Source of the DNA: Sphingobacterium cellulitidis
Lineage (GTDB): Bacteria; Bacteroidota; Bacteroidia; Sphingobacteriales; Sphingobacteriaceae
DNA length: 64,000 nucleotides
Reading direction: 5' to 3'
Assembly: GCA_002245855.1 (NCBI GenBank)
Contig: NOUX01000005.1
Coordinates: 62,001 to 126,000 of the forward strand
In this document: piece after piece, positions 28,353-37,835 of the stretch
Numbering within the stretch: the first letter of the stretch is position 1
How the letters are laid out: each line of letters opens with the position of its first letter
Position numbers and translations under genes: made by a program
The notes under the pieces: model-generated
Database searches by the model: none
What the model was told of the DNA's origin: nothing
The model's input: only the letters and a program-made list of their open reading frames with translations

Positions 28353-28628
28353 TTACAGGACTGCGTAAATATCAGCTTCGCGCATAATTAAATACTCTTT
28401 ACCTTCGTAGGTAATTTCAGTTCCAGCGTATTTACCATACAATACTTTATCACCTACTTTTACAGTTAATGGTTCATCTGGTTTACCAGCACCCACAGCT
28501 ACCACTGTTCCTTGGGATGGTTTTTCTTTTGCTGTATCAGGGATATAGATACCTGATGCTGTCTTTTCTTCTGCTGGAGCAGGTTCAACTACTATTCTGT
28601 CTCCGATAGGTTTAATACTTAATGCCAT
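28353..28628 (-). CDS. groES: Co-chaperonin GroES (10 kDa)
   Basis: 91 residues: [16 protein letters not shown], the mobile loop [17 protein letters not shown] that contacts GroEL, the core [13 protein letters not shown], and the final strand [13 protein letters not shown]. It caps the GroEL cage. It is the first gene of the groES-groEL operon. The upstream region has no CIRCE element (the HrcA operator), but it carries repeated TGACA/TGTCA motifs at 28728-28777 that may be the heat-shock control site. Confidence 0.97.
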   Translation of the reverse strand: MALSIKPIGDRIVVEPAPAEEKTASGIYIPDTAKEKPSQGTVVAVGAGKPDEPLTVKVGDKVLYGKYAGTEITYEGKEYLIMREADIYAVL

Positions 28629-28727
28629 AATTGTATAAGAATTTTATTTTTTTTCGATTACGTACCTCAAAGGCATCACGAACTATGCCAATTGAAATTA
28701 AGCATTTTTTTTTGCCATTTTTGCATT

Positions 28728-28777
28728 AACTGTCATTTTTCATGTCAGTTGGCCATCATCTTAATGTCATGATGACA
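28728..28777 (-). promoter_or_regulatory. TGACA-repeat operator candidate upstream of groES-groEL
   Basis: Two dyads lie 100-150 bases before groES. One is a 23-base imperfect palindrome (28728-28750, AACTG-x-CAT arms). The other is a perfect TGTCAT-G-ATGACA (28765-28777). Together they give four TGTCA/TGACA half sites. The arrangement is seen directly; its role in heat-shock control is inferred. Confidence 0.4.
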
Positions 28778-28799
28778 CCAGCATTGCTGTAAAACAAAA

Positions 28800-28824
28800 A
28801 ACCCTGTCTTGTTCAGACAGGGTT
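28800..28824 (-). terminator. Terminator of the miaB-to-secG gene run
   Basis: A perfect ten-base stem AACCCTGTCT / AGACAGGGTT lies 24 bases past the secG stop, followed on the minus strand by a T-rich tract. Confidence 0.85.
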
Positions 28825-28848
28825 ATATTTTTTGATTGTTGAGCTTAC

Positions 28849-29229
28849 TTATTTTGTAGAATCCGTAGCTGCAGGAGTTTGCGTAGCAGGAGTTTGATTT
28901 GTTCCAGCAGGATTTCCTTGTGCAGGAGTTGCAGACGGGTTTAGATTCAAATTAGGAGCAGAAATAGGTGCTTCAATTTGATCACCTAGACCACCTCTAT
29001 TCGAAGCTGATGGGCCAATAATATTTATTGCAATACAAAATACCATTAGGGCGATTGCAAAAATCCAAGTTCCTTTTTCCAGGATATCCCCTGTACGTTG
29101 CACACCAATTAAATTTGCACCGCCAGAAAATCCAGAAGATAAACCACCTCCTTTAGGGTTCTGAATCAATACAAAAAACGCTAATAATAAGCTTACTAGA
29201 ATAATTAGGATAATAAATAAAATTTCCAT
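28849..29229 (-). CDS. secG: Preprotein translocase subunit SecG
   Basis: 126 residues with two membrane helices: the first about 3-25 (EILFIILIILVSLLLAFFVLIQ), the second about 54-72. Between them lies the conserved loop QNPKGGGLSSGFSGGANLIGVQRTGDILEKGTW, which is diagnostic of SecG. The C-terminal tail is long, low in complexity and rich in Ala, Thr, Pro and Gln, as is usual in Bacteroidota. It is part of the SecYEG channel in the inner membrane. It is the last gene of the run beginning with miaB, and a terminator follows. Confidence 0.93.
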   Translation of the reverse strand: MEILFIILIILVSLLLAFFVLIQNPKGGGLSSGFSGGANLIGVQRTGDILEKGTWIFAIALMVFCIAINIIGPSASNRGGLGDQIEAPISAPNLNLNPSATPAQGNPAGTNQTPATQTPAATDSTK

Positions 29230-29243
29230 TTCTATATTTTCAA

Positions 29244-30344
29244 TTATAACTTTTGTTCAATCTCTTTAATTCGGGTCGCAAAGTACGATTTTTTTTCTGG
29301 ATTATCCGAAATTAATTTTCTAAATACAGATATCGCTTTTTCATACATTCCTTGGGACACATAAATATTGGCTAAGGTCTCTGTAACCACTTGTAATTGG
29401 TCTTCAGAGCTACTTCTAGCCTTGTTTTCTGTATTGATGGCTTCGGCACTTGGAGGTTGAATCTGCGGCTCTTCGCGGATAAATTTCTCAATTACCTCAT
29501 CCATTTTTTCAGTAGATTTAAACTCCACTGTTTCTTTTTTATGTTTATCACTAAGTTTATCCGATGGGTCTTGCAAGTGAAAGATGTTTTCCCGGATTTG
29601 CTGATCCAAGATAGCTTCGTCTAATTTTTTAGGATCAAACTGACCTTTTTGTTGTCTTGGTAATACTGGAGAAGAAAAAGGTTGGTAAGTTTCTGCATGT
29701 TCCAATCTGGTTTTGTACAACCACCATCTAAAACTATAAGGCATTAGTTCATCATTATATAAACTAATATCCTCTTCTGAACTACGCTGACTTTCTTCTT
29801 CAGGAACATTTACCTCAACCTCGGGAGTGTCTTGTATTGTTTCTTCGTTGGATTCTTCTGCGAATTCCTTTTCAATATTATACCCACTAGGAAAATCAAA
29901 TGCAGGTTCCTCCTCAATGGGTTCTGATTCTAAATCTTCAGTTTCTTCAACGATTTCATCCAAGTCATTTGCAGGTTCCTGTATGATTTCTTCCAGGTCA
30001 AGAATGGATTCCACATCCACTGCTTCCACTTCAGTATCTTCAGCTACTACTTGTTCATCAACTTCCTCATAGGAGATATAATCATCAGAATCCACTTCCA
30101 ATTCAGGAATAATTTCAATAGGTTTCTGTAAATAATCACGCAGCCAAAAAGGGTTATTCGCGTAAATTAAGGCACGTTGTTTATCAATATTCTGACCTTC
30201 GAGAAACTTCTTTCGTTCAAAAGCATATATTATTGGCTGAGAATAGGGATATTTCGATAAGAGCTGATCAAATTCAGCTGTACTTACTTCGACAGGGTTC
30301 TCTAACGCTTTTCTAAAAATATATACTTGATCCATGTTATTCAA
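29244..30344 (-). CDS. Acidic TPR-containing protein
   Basis: 366 residues without a signal peptide. The N-terminus (YIFRKALENPVEVSTAEFDQLLSKYPYSQPI) is a conserved Bacteroidota motif of unknown function. A long, strongly acidic, low-complexity region (about 90-195) follows. The C-terminal end holds a TPR unit (ETLANIYVSQGMYEKAISVFRKLISDNPEKKSYFATRI). It lies 13 bases after the lptE-like gene and 14 before secG, so it is co-transcribed with envelope genes. Its precise role is not known; the TPR suggests a docking function. Confidence 0.75.
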   Translation of the reverse strand: MNNMDQVYIFRKALENPVEVSTAEFDQLLSKYPYSQPIIYAFERKKFLEGQNIDKQRALIYANNPFWLRDYLQKPIEIIPELEVDSDDYISYEEVDEQVVAEDTEVEAVDVESILDLEEIIQEPANDLDEIVEETEDLESEPIEEEPAFDFPSGYNIEKEFAEESNEETIQDTPEVEVNVPEEESQRSSEEDISLYNDELMPYSFRWWLYKTRLEHAETYQPFSSPVLPRQQKGQFDPKKLDEAILDQQIRENIFHLQDPSDKLSDKHKKETVEFKSTEKMDEVIEKFIREEPQIQPPSAEAINTENKARSSSEDQLQVVTETLANIYVSQGMYEKAISVFRKLISDNPEKKSYFATRIKEIEQKL

Positions 30345-30357
30345 AGGCTCTTATATT

Positions 30358-30888
30358 TTACCAGTTATTAAATGCACGGTTAAAAACATCTTCTGTCAAC
30401 ATCTTTACAATTTCAGAATTTAATTGAGATTCGTTCGCACTAATTTGCCCTCTGAATTCCTTAAATTGAGTAAAAGAGTCTTCAAAATCGCTTTCTCCGG
30501 TATCATCCTTTCTATTAACATATTTCACTTTAACAGTAATGGACAAACGGTTTAAAGCAGCCATGTCTGTCCCTGCTTCAACGGCTGCGGGAGTAATGGC
30601 GTAATTGGTAATTACACCAGAGAACATGGCATCACCATCTTGATTGACTTGACTTAATTTTGATTGCGTACGGATGCGTTCTTTTAATCCTTCTGTAAAA
30701 GTTTGGCTTAAAGTTGCTGATACAAATGGTGATATATTTTCAAAGATTTCCACTGAATAAGTTTTCATATTCTCTGGGATTGTACCACCTCCTAAACTGT
30801 ATTTTACTCCACAACCGTGGAAGGTAAAAAGCAGCAAAGCCGCAATAATATAGGTAATAAAATTGCTTTTATTTTTAAAATTGGACAT
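30358..30888 (-). CDS. lptE: LptE-like LPS-assembly lipoprotein
   Basis: 176 residues with a lipoprotein signal ending FHGC. The mature start CGVKYSLGGGTIPENMKTYSVEIFEN is typical of LptE-family proteins of Bacteroidota (LptE with DUF-like Y-S-x-x-G). LptE plugs the LptD barrel and delivers LPS to the outer surface. The rest is a compact alpha/beta domain. It sits one base after the sigma54 regulator gene and is co-directional with it. The family call rests on the signal, size, N-terminal motif and gene order; sequence conservation in this family is low. Confidence 0.75.
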   Translation of the reverse strand: MSNFKNKSNFITYIIAALLLFTFHGCGVKYSLGGGTIPENMKTYSVEIFENISPFVSATLSQTFTEGLKERIRTQSKLSQVNQDGDAMFSGVITNYAITPAAVEAGTDMAALNRLSITVKVKYVNRKDDTGESDFEDSFTQFKEFRGQISANESQLNSEIVKMLTEDVFNRAFNNW

Positions 30889-30889
30889 A

Positions 30890-32158
30890 TTAATCTAAGT
30901 TCAAATCTTTAATCTTTCTATAAAGAGTACGTTCTGAAATTCCAAGTTCCTGCGCAGCAGCTTTACGTTTTCCTTTATGCTTTTTCAACGCTTTTTTAAT
31001 CAAATCTGACTCTTTGTCGAGTAAAGATAATGATTCTTCCACCTCTTCTACGTCTTGGGTGTCATACAAATAATCATTTGCATTTCCATTCGGCTGATTC
31101 GGATTATGAATTGTAATGGTTGGATTGGTATTTACAGGGTATTCCTCTGTACCAATTGCAGCAGAACTAGGTCTGATCTCTTGGTACAATTGATTGATAT
31201 ATGGGGAGTTTTGCTCCATTGTTCCTTGATTGAAACCCTTTTGCATCAATTCCACGACCAATTTCTTTAAATCTACCATATCCTTTTTCATATCGAAGAG
31301 TACCTTATACAAAAGATCTCTTTCCGAGAAATTATCCTTTGCTTGCTCTTTTAGTGGCATCGGCAATGTACTTTGCGTTTCCACAGGAAGGTAATGACTT
31401 AAGATTTGGGCATTCACCAGCCTTTCCTTTTCTAGAACGGCTATTTGTTCGGCAATATTTTTCAGTTGACGAACATTTCCTGGCCAAGAGTAATTCTTGA
31501 GCAGTTCTTGTGCATCTTCAGTAAGTTGTATGCCTGGAGAACGATATTTATCAGAGAAGTCAACGACAAATTTTCTAAATAAAAGAACGATATCTTCTTT
31601 TCTTTCACGAAGCGGCGGAATTCTCAAAGGAACAGTATTCAACCTATAGTAAAGATCTTCTCTGAATTTTCCTTTTTTAACGGCCTCATACACATCCACA
31701 TTGGTTGCAGCAACTACGCGAACATTTGTTTTTTGCACTTTGGATGATCCTACTCGAATATATTCTCCGGATTCCAAGACACGCAACAGGCGAGCTTGAG
31801 TACCCAGAGGTAACTCCCCCACTTCATCCAAGAAAATGGTTCCACCATCCACTACTTCAAAATATCCTTTCCGAGCTTCGTGAGCTCCCGTAAAGGATCC
31901 TTTTTCATGTCCGAACAATTCAGAATCAATTGTACCTTCTGGAATGGCACCGCAGTTAACAGCGATAAAAGGTCCGTGCTTACGTCCACTGAGTTGGTGG
32001 ATAATATGCGAGAAGACCTCTTTTCCAGAACCACTTTCCCCTTGAATCAAAACCGATATATCGGTAGGTGCTACCTGACGTGCAATATCGATTGCACGGT
32101 TTAGTAATGGAGAATTCCCAATAATCCCAAACCTGCTCTTAATATCTTGATGATCCAT
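30890..32158 (-). CDS. Sigma-54-interacting AAA+ transcriptional activator
   Basis: 422 residues. The AAA+ domain begins almost at the N-terminus: Walker A GESGSGKE (40-47), the sigma54-contact loop as GSFTGA (87-92, commonly GAFTGA), Walker B FLDEVGE (about 109-115), and the R-finger region near REDLYYRL. A linker follows. The C-terminal Fis-type HTH reads AAAQELGISERTLYRKIKDL. No receiver or sensor domain is present, so activity must be controlled otherwise. It lies between miaB and lptE, a conserved order in this group, and probably shares their transcript. Confidence 0.92.
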   Translation of the reverse strand: MDHQDIKSRFGIIGNSPLLNRAIDIARQVAPTDISVLIQGESGSGKEVFSHIIHQLSGRKHGPFIAVNCGAIPEGTIDSELFGHEKGSFTGAHEARKGYFEVVDGGTIFLDEVGELPLGTQARLLRVLESGEYIRVGSSKVQKTNVRVVAATNVDVYEAVKKGKFREDLYYRLNTVPLRIPPLRERKEDIVLLFRKFVVDFSDKYRSPGIQLTEDAQELLKNYSWPGNVRQLKNIAEQIAVLEKERLVNAQILSHYLPVETQSTLPMPLKEQAKDNFSERDLLYKVLFDMKKDMVDLKKLVVELMQKGFNQGTMEQNSPYINQLYQEIRPSSAAIGTEEYPVNTNPTITIHNPNQPNGNANDYLYDTQDVEEVEESLSLLDKESDLIKKALKKHKGKRKAAAQELGISERTLYRKIKDLNLD

Positions 32159-32185
32159 TATTAATATTTAGTGTTATGATTAATA

Positions 32186-33625
32186 TTAATCAACTATCTT
32201 TCCGATTAATGTTGCAGATGTACAAGTTTCACCAAGTACATTTACATAATCTCCAACTTTATAGCGTTCGTCTACCGGGAAAACAACCATTGTATTTTGG
32301 TCATTTCTTCCACAGAAGTCCTTATCTGAACGTTTAGAAGTTCCTTCAATTAATACTTTATGAACTTTACCAACAAAATTTTCAATTCTATATAGACTAT
32401 GTTCTCTTTGTAAATCTACCACTTCCGTAAGTCTACGTTTTTTTACTTCTTCAGGAATATCATCTTCATACCGTTTGGCAGCAAGGGTACCTGGACGTTC
32501 TGAATAAGCGAACATATAAGCGAAGTCGTATTTCACATAATCCATCATGGATAATGTTTCCTGATGTTCTTCTTCTGTTTCGGTACAGAATCCAGTTATA
32601 ACATCTGTAGAAATACCACATTCAGGAATAATACGACGAATTGCATCAACGCGATCTTTATACCATTCCCTATCGTAAGTTCTATTCATCAATTCCAATA
32701 CTCTGGAGTTACCCGATTGCACCGGTAGGTGAATATATTTACAGATATTTTCATATTTCGCCATAGTATGAAGGACTTCATCAGTGATATCTTTCGGATG
32801 AGAAGTAGAGAATCTAATTCTCAATTCAGGACTCACCTCAGCCACTAAGGCTAGTAATTGCGCAAAATTAATGGAAGGCTTAGGTTCTTCTCCTTCAGCT
32901 ACGGGAGCTGAATATTTATATGAATCGACATTTTGCCCTAACAAGGTTACTTCCTTATAGCCAGCATTAAATAAGTCTTGCGCTTCTTTTACGATGGATT
33001 CAGCATCACGGCTTCTCTCTCTACCACGCGTGAAAGGAACAACACAGAAAGAACACATGTTATCACATCCGCGCATAATAGAAATAAATGCAGAGATACC
33101 GTTTGAATTTAATCTAACAGGGCTAATATCTGCATAAGTTTCTTCACGGGATAGCAATACATTCACAGCACGACCACCTTCATCTACTTTATCAATCAGA
33201 TTAGGAAGGTCACGGTATGCATCTGGTCCGACAACAACATCTACCAACTTCTCTTCTTCCAAGAACTTAGCTTTCAATCGTTCTGCCATACATCCTAAAA
33301 CGCCTACGACCATTCCTGGATTTTTGGCTTTTGCGGATTCAAATTCTTTCAATCTATTTCTAACACGCTGTTCGGCATTTTCACGGATGGAACAAGTATT
33401 AATAAAAACCACATCGGCTTCTTTATAATCCTTTGTTGTTTCAAAGCCTTTCTCAATCAGAATAGAAGCAACAATCTCGCTATCGGAGAAGTTCATCTGA
33501 CATCCGTAACTTTCAATATATAGTTTACGACCGGTAGATTGTCCAGTCGGAATCATATCCAGTGCCTCACCCTGACGGGATTCATCGTGTGTTTTTGTTG
33601 TATGCGATAACTCTAACATAGTCAA
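32186..33625 (-). CDS. miaB: tRNA-2-methylthio-N6-dimethylallyladenosine synthase MiaB
   Basis: 479 residues. The N-terminal methylthiotransferase domain carries the three cluster cysteines ([26 protein letters not shown]). The radical-SAM domain holds CDNMCSFC (CxxxCxxC), followed by [10 protein letters not shown], and the C-terminal TRAM domain ends the protein. MiaB adds a methylthio group to i6A37 in tRNAs reading UNN codons. The protein has an extra polar N-terminal stretch of about 30 residues before [10 protein letters not shown], so a later start cannot be excluded. It heads the miaB-sigma54 regulator-lptE-TPR-secG run. Confidence 0.95.
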   Translation of the reverse strand: MTMLELSHTTKTHDESRQGEALDMIPTGQSTGRKLYIESYGCQMNFSDSEIVASILIEKGFETTKDYKEADVVFINTCSIRENAEQRVRNRLKEFESAKAKNPGMVVGVLGCMAERLKAKFLEEEKLVDVVVGPDAYRDLPNLIDKVDEGGRAVNVLLSREETYADISPVRLNSNGISAFISIMRGCDNMCSFCVVPFTRGRERSRDAESIVKEAQDLFNAGYKEVTLLGQNVDSYKYSAPVAEGEEPKPSINFAQLLALVAEVSPELRIRFSTSHPKDITDEVLHTMAKYENICKYIHLPVQSGNSRVLELMNRTYDREWYKDRVDAIRRIIPECGISTDVITGFCTETEEEHQETLSMMDYVKYDFAYMFAYSERPGTLAAKRYEDDIPEEVKKRRLTEVVDLQREHSLYRIENFVGKVHKVLIEGTSKRSDKDFCGRNDQNTMVVFPVDERYKVGDYVNVLGETCTSATLIGKIVD

Positions 33626-33716
33626 TTTTCAAAGACTACAAAGTTAGTAATTATCTATTAAACAAATGACAGTTTGTCAGCAGTTGTATAAAATTTAACA
33701 AAACTTTTGAAAAAAG

Positions 33717-33748
33717 AATAGGGGTTCCAAAAATTTGGAACCCCTATT
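33717..33748 (-). terminator. Terminator of the glycine-zipper OmpA gene
   Basis: A perfect 13-base stem AATAGGGGTTCCA / TGGAACCCCTATT with a six-base loop, 18 bases past the stop at 33767. Confidence 0.8.
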
Positions 33749-33766
33749 CGAATATTTCTAGAAGTC

Positions 33767-34462
33767 TTATTGACCTGCTTCTTGTTTCGCTTCTTCTTGC
33801 ATTTTTTTGTTAGCAACAATAACGATTTCTACACGACGGTTTTCTGCTCTACCTGCGTCAGTATCATTAGATGCGATAGGTTCAGAATAGTTTTTACCTT
33901 CGGTTTTAATACGGCTACCTGCTAATCCTTTAGAAACTGCGAAGGATTTTACTGATGCTGCACGACCATCTGATACTTTTTGGTTAGCTTGTAAAGTACC
34001 AATATTATCAGTGTGACCCAATACAAGGATATCAGTATTTGGTTCTTTATTTAAAGTTTCTACCAATTTTGCGATATTTTCTTTCGCAGAAGGTTTTAAA
34101 GCAGTACTATTGAAGTCGAATAAAATTCCTGAATCGAATTTCACCAAGATACCTTCACCTACTTGCTCTACTTCAGCACCGGCTACAGTATTTTCAATTT
34201 CTTTGGCTTGTTTATCCATTTTTTTTCCGATCAATGTACCTGCAGCACCACCAATTACGGCACCTGCGATAGCACCTACTGCAGTATTACCTGCTTTACC
34301 ACCGATTAATGCACCAATTGCACCACCAGCTGCAGTACCTACTACGGCACCTTTTGTTGTGTTACTAGTATTTTGAATGGTTGAACAGCTAGCAAATAAC
34401 ATAGCTGATGTTGCTACTGTCAATCCATAAACCGCAAGTCTTTTATTCATTTTCATAATCAA
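33767..34462 (-). CDS. Glycine-zipper OmpA-family lipoprotein (YiaD-like)
   Basis: 231 residues: a lipoprotein signal (lipobox FASC), two glycine-zipper segments (VVGTAAGGAIGALIGGKAG and AIAGAVIGGAAGTLIGKK), then an OmpA-like domain (about 105-215). The OmpA part has LVLGHTDNIG, the R-A-A-S-V helix and AENRRVEIVI. This is the YiaD layout: a glycine-zipper hairpin in the outer membrane and a peptidoglycan-binding domain in the periplasm. The ORF start at 34462 has two more Met codons shortly after; MNKRLAVYG (34450) is the likeliest. It stands alone with a strong terminator. Confidence 0.88.
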   Translation of the reverse strand: MIMKMNKRLAVYGLTVATSAMLFASCSTIQNTSNTTKGAVVGTAAGGAIGALIGGKAGNTAVGAIAGAVIGGAAGTLIGKKMDKQAKEIENTVAGAEVEQVGEGILVKFDSGILFDFNSTALKPSAKENIAKLVETLNKEPNTDILVLGHTDNIGTLQANQKVSDGRAASVKSFAVSKGLAGSRIKTEGKNYSEPIASNDTDAGRAENRRVEIVIVANKKMQEEAKQEAGQ

Positions 34463-34584
34463 ATTGTTTATCTTTTACACTTATATTAACTAATTGTCTA
34501 ACTAATAGAACTGTTATTTGCAAAGCCAATGCCAAAAGCTTTTTCCGCTACGATACAAGTTATAACAAATTAATTATCAGCAGT

Positions 34585-35340
34585 TTATTTTTCTTGCGGA
34601 GGAATTTCTAGTTTCGGCAAACGTTGTGATTTTGGGCGTCCTTGGGCATTCCATGTTTTATAGGATGAATTAATATAATTCATCAAATCATATTGTCCCC
34701 ATCTTTCTGCGGTAGCATAAGAAGGTCTGTAGATATCCATAAAAGATTGCAATTCTTCACCTTCGAGTTTGGTGATCTTAGAAACAATGGTTTTATTAAA
34801 AATTCGATCCACCTTGGTTTCTTCAAGCTCCTGATTCATGAATTTCTCAAAGCGCTTTGCGTTCTTTGCTTCCTTACCAAAGAGATTATAAAGGGCTGTT
34901 GCAGGGCTGGAGATATAGGTTCCAAACTTATTTTGTCCCCCATTATATACGCCTTTACTTTCGTAGTCTTCCAACATTTCCTTCATCTCCATTTCTTTGG
35001 TACTTCTGGTTACCACGACGGTTTCAATCCTATTACCAGCTTGAAGATCTAATAAAATATCTTCTAAAGTATTGATTCTTGTTTTGATTGGTCCGTAACC
35101 GACCTTACTTACAGAAAGGGTATCACCAACATTTACCTCGATATTAAATACACCATAAGAATTGGTTCTTACCGTTTGTTTAGTCCTTTGGTTGACTACA
35201 TTCGCATCACTAATCCTAGTGCTTGTCCCTTTCTCAAGAACTAATCCAGAGACTATATTATCTTGGTCCTGAGCATGTGCAGCAAGCGCCAGGAAAAAGA
35301 AAGAACATAGTAGGGCAATATATTTTAATTTATTATACAT
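34585..35340 (-). CDS. CarboxypepD_reg-like domain protein, secreted
   Basis: 251 residues with a Sec signal (LLCSFFFLALAAHA). A carboxypeptidase-regulatory-like beta-sandwich (about 28-105) follows, with VSGLVLEKGTSTRISDANV, NSYGVFNIEV and GDTLSVSKVGY. The C-terminal part is helical and charged, without a recognised domain. The beta-sandwich is the same module that heads TonB-dependent receptors in Bacteroidota, but no plug or barrel is present. It is periplasmic or outer-membrane-associated. The function is unknown. It is a single gene between the OmpA and 35397 genes. Confidence 0.75.
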   Translation of the reverse strand: MYNKLKYIALLCSFFFLALAAHAQDQDNIVSGLVLEKGTSTRISDANVVNQRTKQTVRTNSYGVFNIEVNVGDTLSVSKVGYGPIKTRINTLEDILLDLQAGNRIETVVVTRSTKEMEMKEMLEDYESKGVYNGGQNKFGTYISSPATALYNLFGKEAKNAKRFEKFMNQELEETKVDRIFNKTIVSKITKLEGEELQSFMDIYRPSYATAERWGQYDLMNYINSSYKTWNAQGRPKSQRLPKLEIPPQEK

Positions 35341-35396
35341 CCAATTTTAAAGGTAATAATACTTTTGACTAGGAAATGTTAAAAAGTTTTAAATCA

Positions 35397-35798
35397 CTAG
35401 TTGTTATAAGGATAAAAAACGAAGTTAGCTCCTTCCGGAACGACCACAAATAGACACATGAAGTCATTTGCGGGTTTAAAACTTTTCTCAAAAAACTCCT
35501 TTTTATCCTCTTTTATGATACCTCTTTCCACAAATTCTTCGAGAGAACTTGCTTGAATGCTCCATTGGGTGTTTAATTCATCTCTATCCAAGATCATTTC
35601 ACCCAAATCCACTTTTAATTGGTGAGCGACAAAAATTGGATAGAAGGTGTAACCTTCAGCCATCATTTCTGAAGATACTTCTTGAATGGACTCCTTATAG
35701 AAATCTAGATCCTTTTTTAAACTCACTAATGGACTTTGTCCTTTACCTTGTTTTCCTTCTTCTTCGGGTCCTTTATTTAAGAGATCTTGTAAATCCAT
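35397..35798 (-). CDS. Conserved hypothetical cytosolic protein
   Basis: 133 residues, no signal peptide or membrane helix, alpha/beta in pattern. It begins MDLQDLLNKGPEEEGK, has a helix DFYKESIQEVSSEMM and a final strand set FMCLFVVVPEGANFVFYPY. I do not recognise the family. Its start codon is immediately adjacent to the stop of rlmD (35798/35799), so the two genes are translationally coupled. This hints at a link to rRNA or translation, but the coupling could also be fortuitous. Confidence 0.65.
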   Translation of the reverse strand: MDLQDLLNKGPEEEGKQGKGQSPLVSLKKDLDFYKESIQEVSSEMMAEGYTFYPIFVAHQLKVDLGEMILDRDELNTQWSIQASSLEEFVERGIIKEDKKEFFEKSFKPANDFMCLFVVVPEGANFVFYPYNN

Positions 35799-37208
35799 TT
35801 ATTTCTTTAATTTTAATAGTACTACATTTTCAACGTGTTGAGTATGCGGGAACATGTCTACCGGTTTAATCCTCACTACCTCATACTTCGTGGTTAAACT
35901 TTCCAAATCGCGTGCCTGAGTTGCAGCATTACAACTTACATAGACTACTTTATCACTTTCCATTTCCAAGATACGCTGAACAACATCTGGGTGCATACCT
36001 GCTCTTGGAGGGTCAGTGATAACCACATCAGGTTTTCCATGTTCTTGGATAAAATCTTTTGTTAATACATCCTTCATATCACCGGCATAAAATTTAGTGT
36101 TATGGATGTTATTGGTCTGGGAGTTTATTTTGGCATCCTCAATTGCTGTCGGTACATACTCCACTCCGATTACTTCACGAGCTGATCGAGCCACGAAATT
36201 TGCAATTGTACCAGCCCCAGTGTATAAGTCATATACTAATTCATCCCCTTTCAGATCGGCAAATTCACGAGTAATCTTATACAGTTCATAAGCTTGTTTT
36301 GAATTTGTTTGATAGAAAGACTTCGGACCTACTTTAAACTTCAAGCCTTCCATCTCTTCATAGATAAAATCACGACCAGCATAAACATGGATATCCTGAT
36401 CAAAGATGGTATCATTTCTTTTTTGATTGATAATATATAATAGGGATGTAATTTCAGGGAATTTGTCTTTAATATAGGACATCAACAAATCGACTTGCCC
36501 TTCTTCAGGATAAGCAAAAACAACAATTACCATCAATTCGCCTGTTGAAGAGGTTCTGATGATTAGATTACGAAGGGCACCTTCGTGATCACGCAAATCA
36601 TAAAAGGACATGAAGTTTTCCTTAGCGTAATCGAAAATACTGTTTCTAATATCGTTTGATGGGTCTTGCTGTAGGAAACAATGGTCAATCGTCAGGATTT
36701 TATCAAAGCGACCTGGAACATGGAAGCCTAATGCATCCATGGAATCACCGGGTTCAACTTCATCCAAACTTGTTAACCAACGTTTATTAGAGAAGGTATA
36801 TTCTAATTTATTTCTATAATATTCAGTTTGAGCTGAACCTAGAATTGGTTCCATGGAAGATACATCCACTTTCCCAATACGGGACAAGGCATTACCTACA
36901 TACTGTTCTTTAAATTTTAATTGGGAATCATAGGTCATATGTTGCCATTTACAACCTCCACATACTCCAAAGTGAGCACAGAACGGACCGATGCGATATT
37001 CAGAAGCAACTTTTACTTCGGCAATTTTACCTTCTGCAAAATTCTTCTTCTTACGCATCAGTTCGACATCGACGATATCGCCGGGTACAGCACGTTCGAT
37101 AAACAACACTAAGTTATCATGTTTGGCAACTCCCTTGCCCTCTTCCGCGATGTCAATCACTTCGACATCGGAAATAAACTTCTTATCCTGAGGTATTCTT
37201 CTTCCCAT
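35799..37208 (-). CDS. rlmD: 23S rRNA (uracil-C5)-methyltransferase, RlmD/RumA type
   Basis: 469 residues. The N-terminal TRAM domain (about 10-65) is followed by the iron-sulfur motif FCAHFGVCGGCKWQ. The central domain has the strand pattern of RumA. The SAM-binding motif is YDLYTGAGTIANFVA. The catalytic cysteine lies in VYVSCNAATQARDL and the catalytic base region in DPPRAGMHPDV. It methylates a uracil in 23S rRNA (U1939 for RlmD; RlmC is a close alternative). It overlaps nothing upstream and is coupled to the small hypothetical gene downstream. Confidence 0.92.
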   Translation of the reverse strand: MGRRIPQDKKFISDVEVIDIAEEGKGVAKHDNLVLFIERAVPGDIVDVELMRKKKNFAEGKIAEVKVASEYRIGPFCAHFGVCGGCKWQHMTYDSQLKFKEQYVGNALSRIGKVDVSSMEPILGSAQTEYYRNKLEYTFSNKRWLTSLDEVEPGDSMDALGFHVPGRFDKILTIDHCFLQQDPSNDIRNSIFDYAKENFMSFYDLRDHEGALRNLIIRTSSTGELMVIVVFAYPEEGQVDLLMSYIKDKFPEITSLLYIINQKRNDTIFDQDIHVYAGRDFIYEEMEGLKFKVGPKSFYQTNSKQAYELYKITREFADLKGDELVYDLYTGAGTIANFVARSAREVIGVEYVPTAIEDAKINSQTNNIHNTKFYAGDMKDVLTKDFIQEHGKPDVVITDPPRAGMHPDVVQRILEMESDKVVYVSCNAATQARDLESLTTKYEVVRIKPVDMFPHTQHVENVVLLKLKK

Positions 37209-37253
37209 ATTGGCGCAAAAATACGGAAAAAATTAATAGAAGGTAGCTAGATG

Positions 37254-37835
37254 CTATCTACTCTCCAATAAAGTTGCTTCCACAAGATAAGGGAGCATTT
37301 CTTTTTGGAAGGAAATAAAATTTTTACGGACATCAGCCTCAGAGACAGCGGTGAAAGCGAATGAGAAAACGATATTTTTGGAAGTTTTAATAAGGAAGGT
37401 TAATCTTTCTTCAGGAATCATGCTGGCAATGGTTTCATTTTGCATAAAGGAGCGCAATAAAAGAAATTCCAGGTCATCGGAAAGGAGTTTTAAGTATTCC
37501 TGCGCATTGACAGATTCACGGATAAATTCCCAGCCAACAAATTCATTACAGACGGTATAAGTTACGCGGCTGACCCTAAGAATGGTATTAGCGAGAAATA
37601 ATGCCAGGTCTTTTTCTTTAACATTTTTATTCAGAATATCATATACATTATCCTGGATATAATCCATCAGGACTTCGTGTAATATTAATTCTTTACTGGC
37701 AAAATGTTTATAGAAGGTAGCTTTGGCGATGGAAGCGTTTTTTGCTAGCTCATTTACGCTAGTTTTATTATAGCCATATTTTCTAAATAGATCTCTTGCG
37801 GATTTCTTTATAGCTATGACAATTTTATCTTCCAT
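37254..37835 (-). CDS. TetR-family transcriptional regulator
   Basis: 193 residues from ATG 37835 (MEDKIVIAIKKSARDLF); the upstream in-frame Met at 37889 would add a non-conserved tail. The HTH lies at about 10-50 (YGYNKTSVNELAKNASIAKATFYKHFASKELILHEVL), which is the classical TetR form. The C-terminal helices form the ligand-binding and dimer domain and are not recognisable as a subfamily. It acts as a homodimeric repressor. No obvious target is adjacent; it sits between pheS and rlmD, all on the same strand. Confidence 0.85.
   Translation of the reverse strand: MEDKIVIAIKKSARDLFRKYGYNKTSVNELAKNASIAKATFYKHFASKELILHEVLMDYIQDNVYDILNKNVKEKDLALFLANTILRVSRVTYTVCNEFVGWEFIRESVNAQEYLKLLSDDLEFLLLRSFMQNETIASMIPEERLTFLIKTSKNIVFSFAFTAVSEADVRKNFISFQKEMLPYLVEATLLESR

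Noticed and set aside
28629..28799. CIRCE element or sigma54 promoter upstream of groES
   Set aside because: No CIRCE arms are present. A TTGGCAT segment exists, but the spacing to the following GC does not fit the sigma54 -24/-12 rule.
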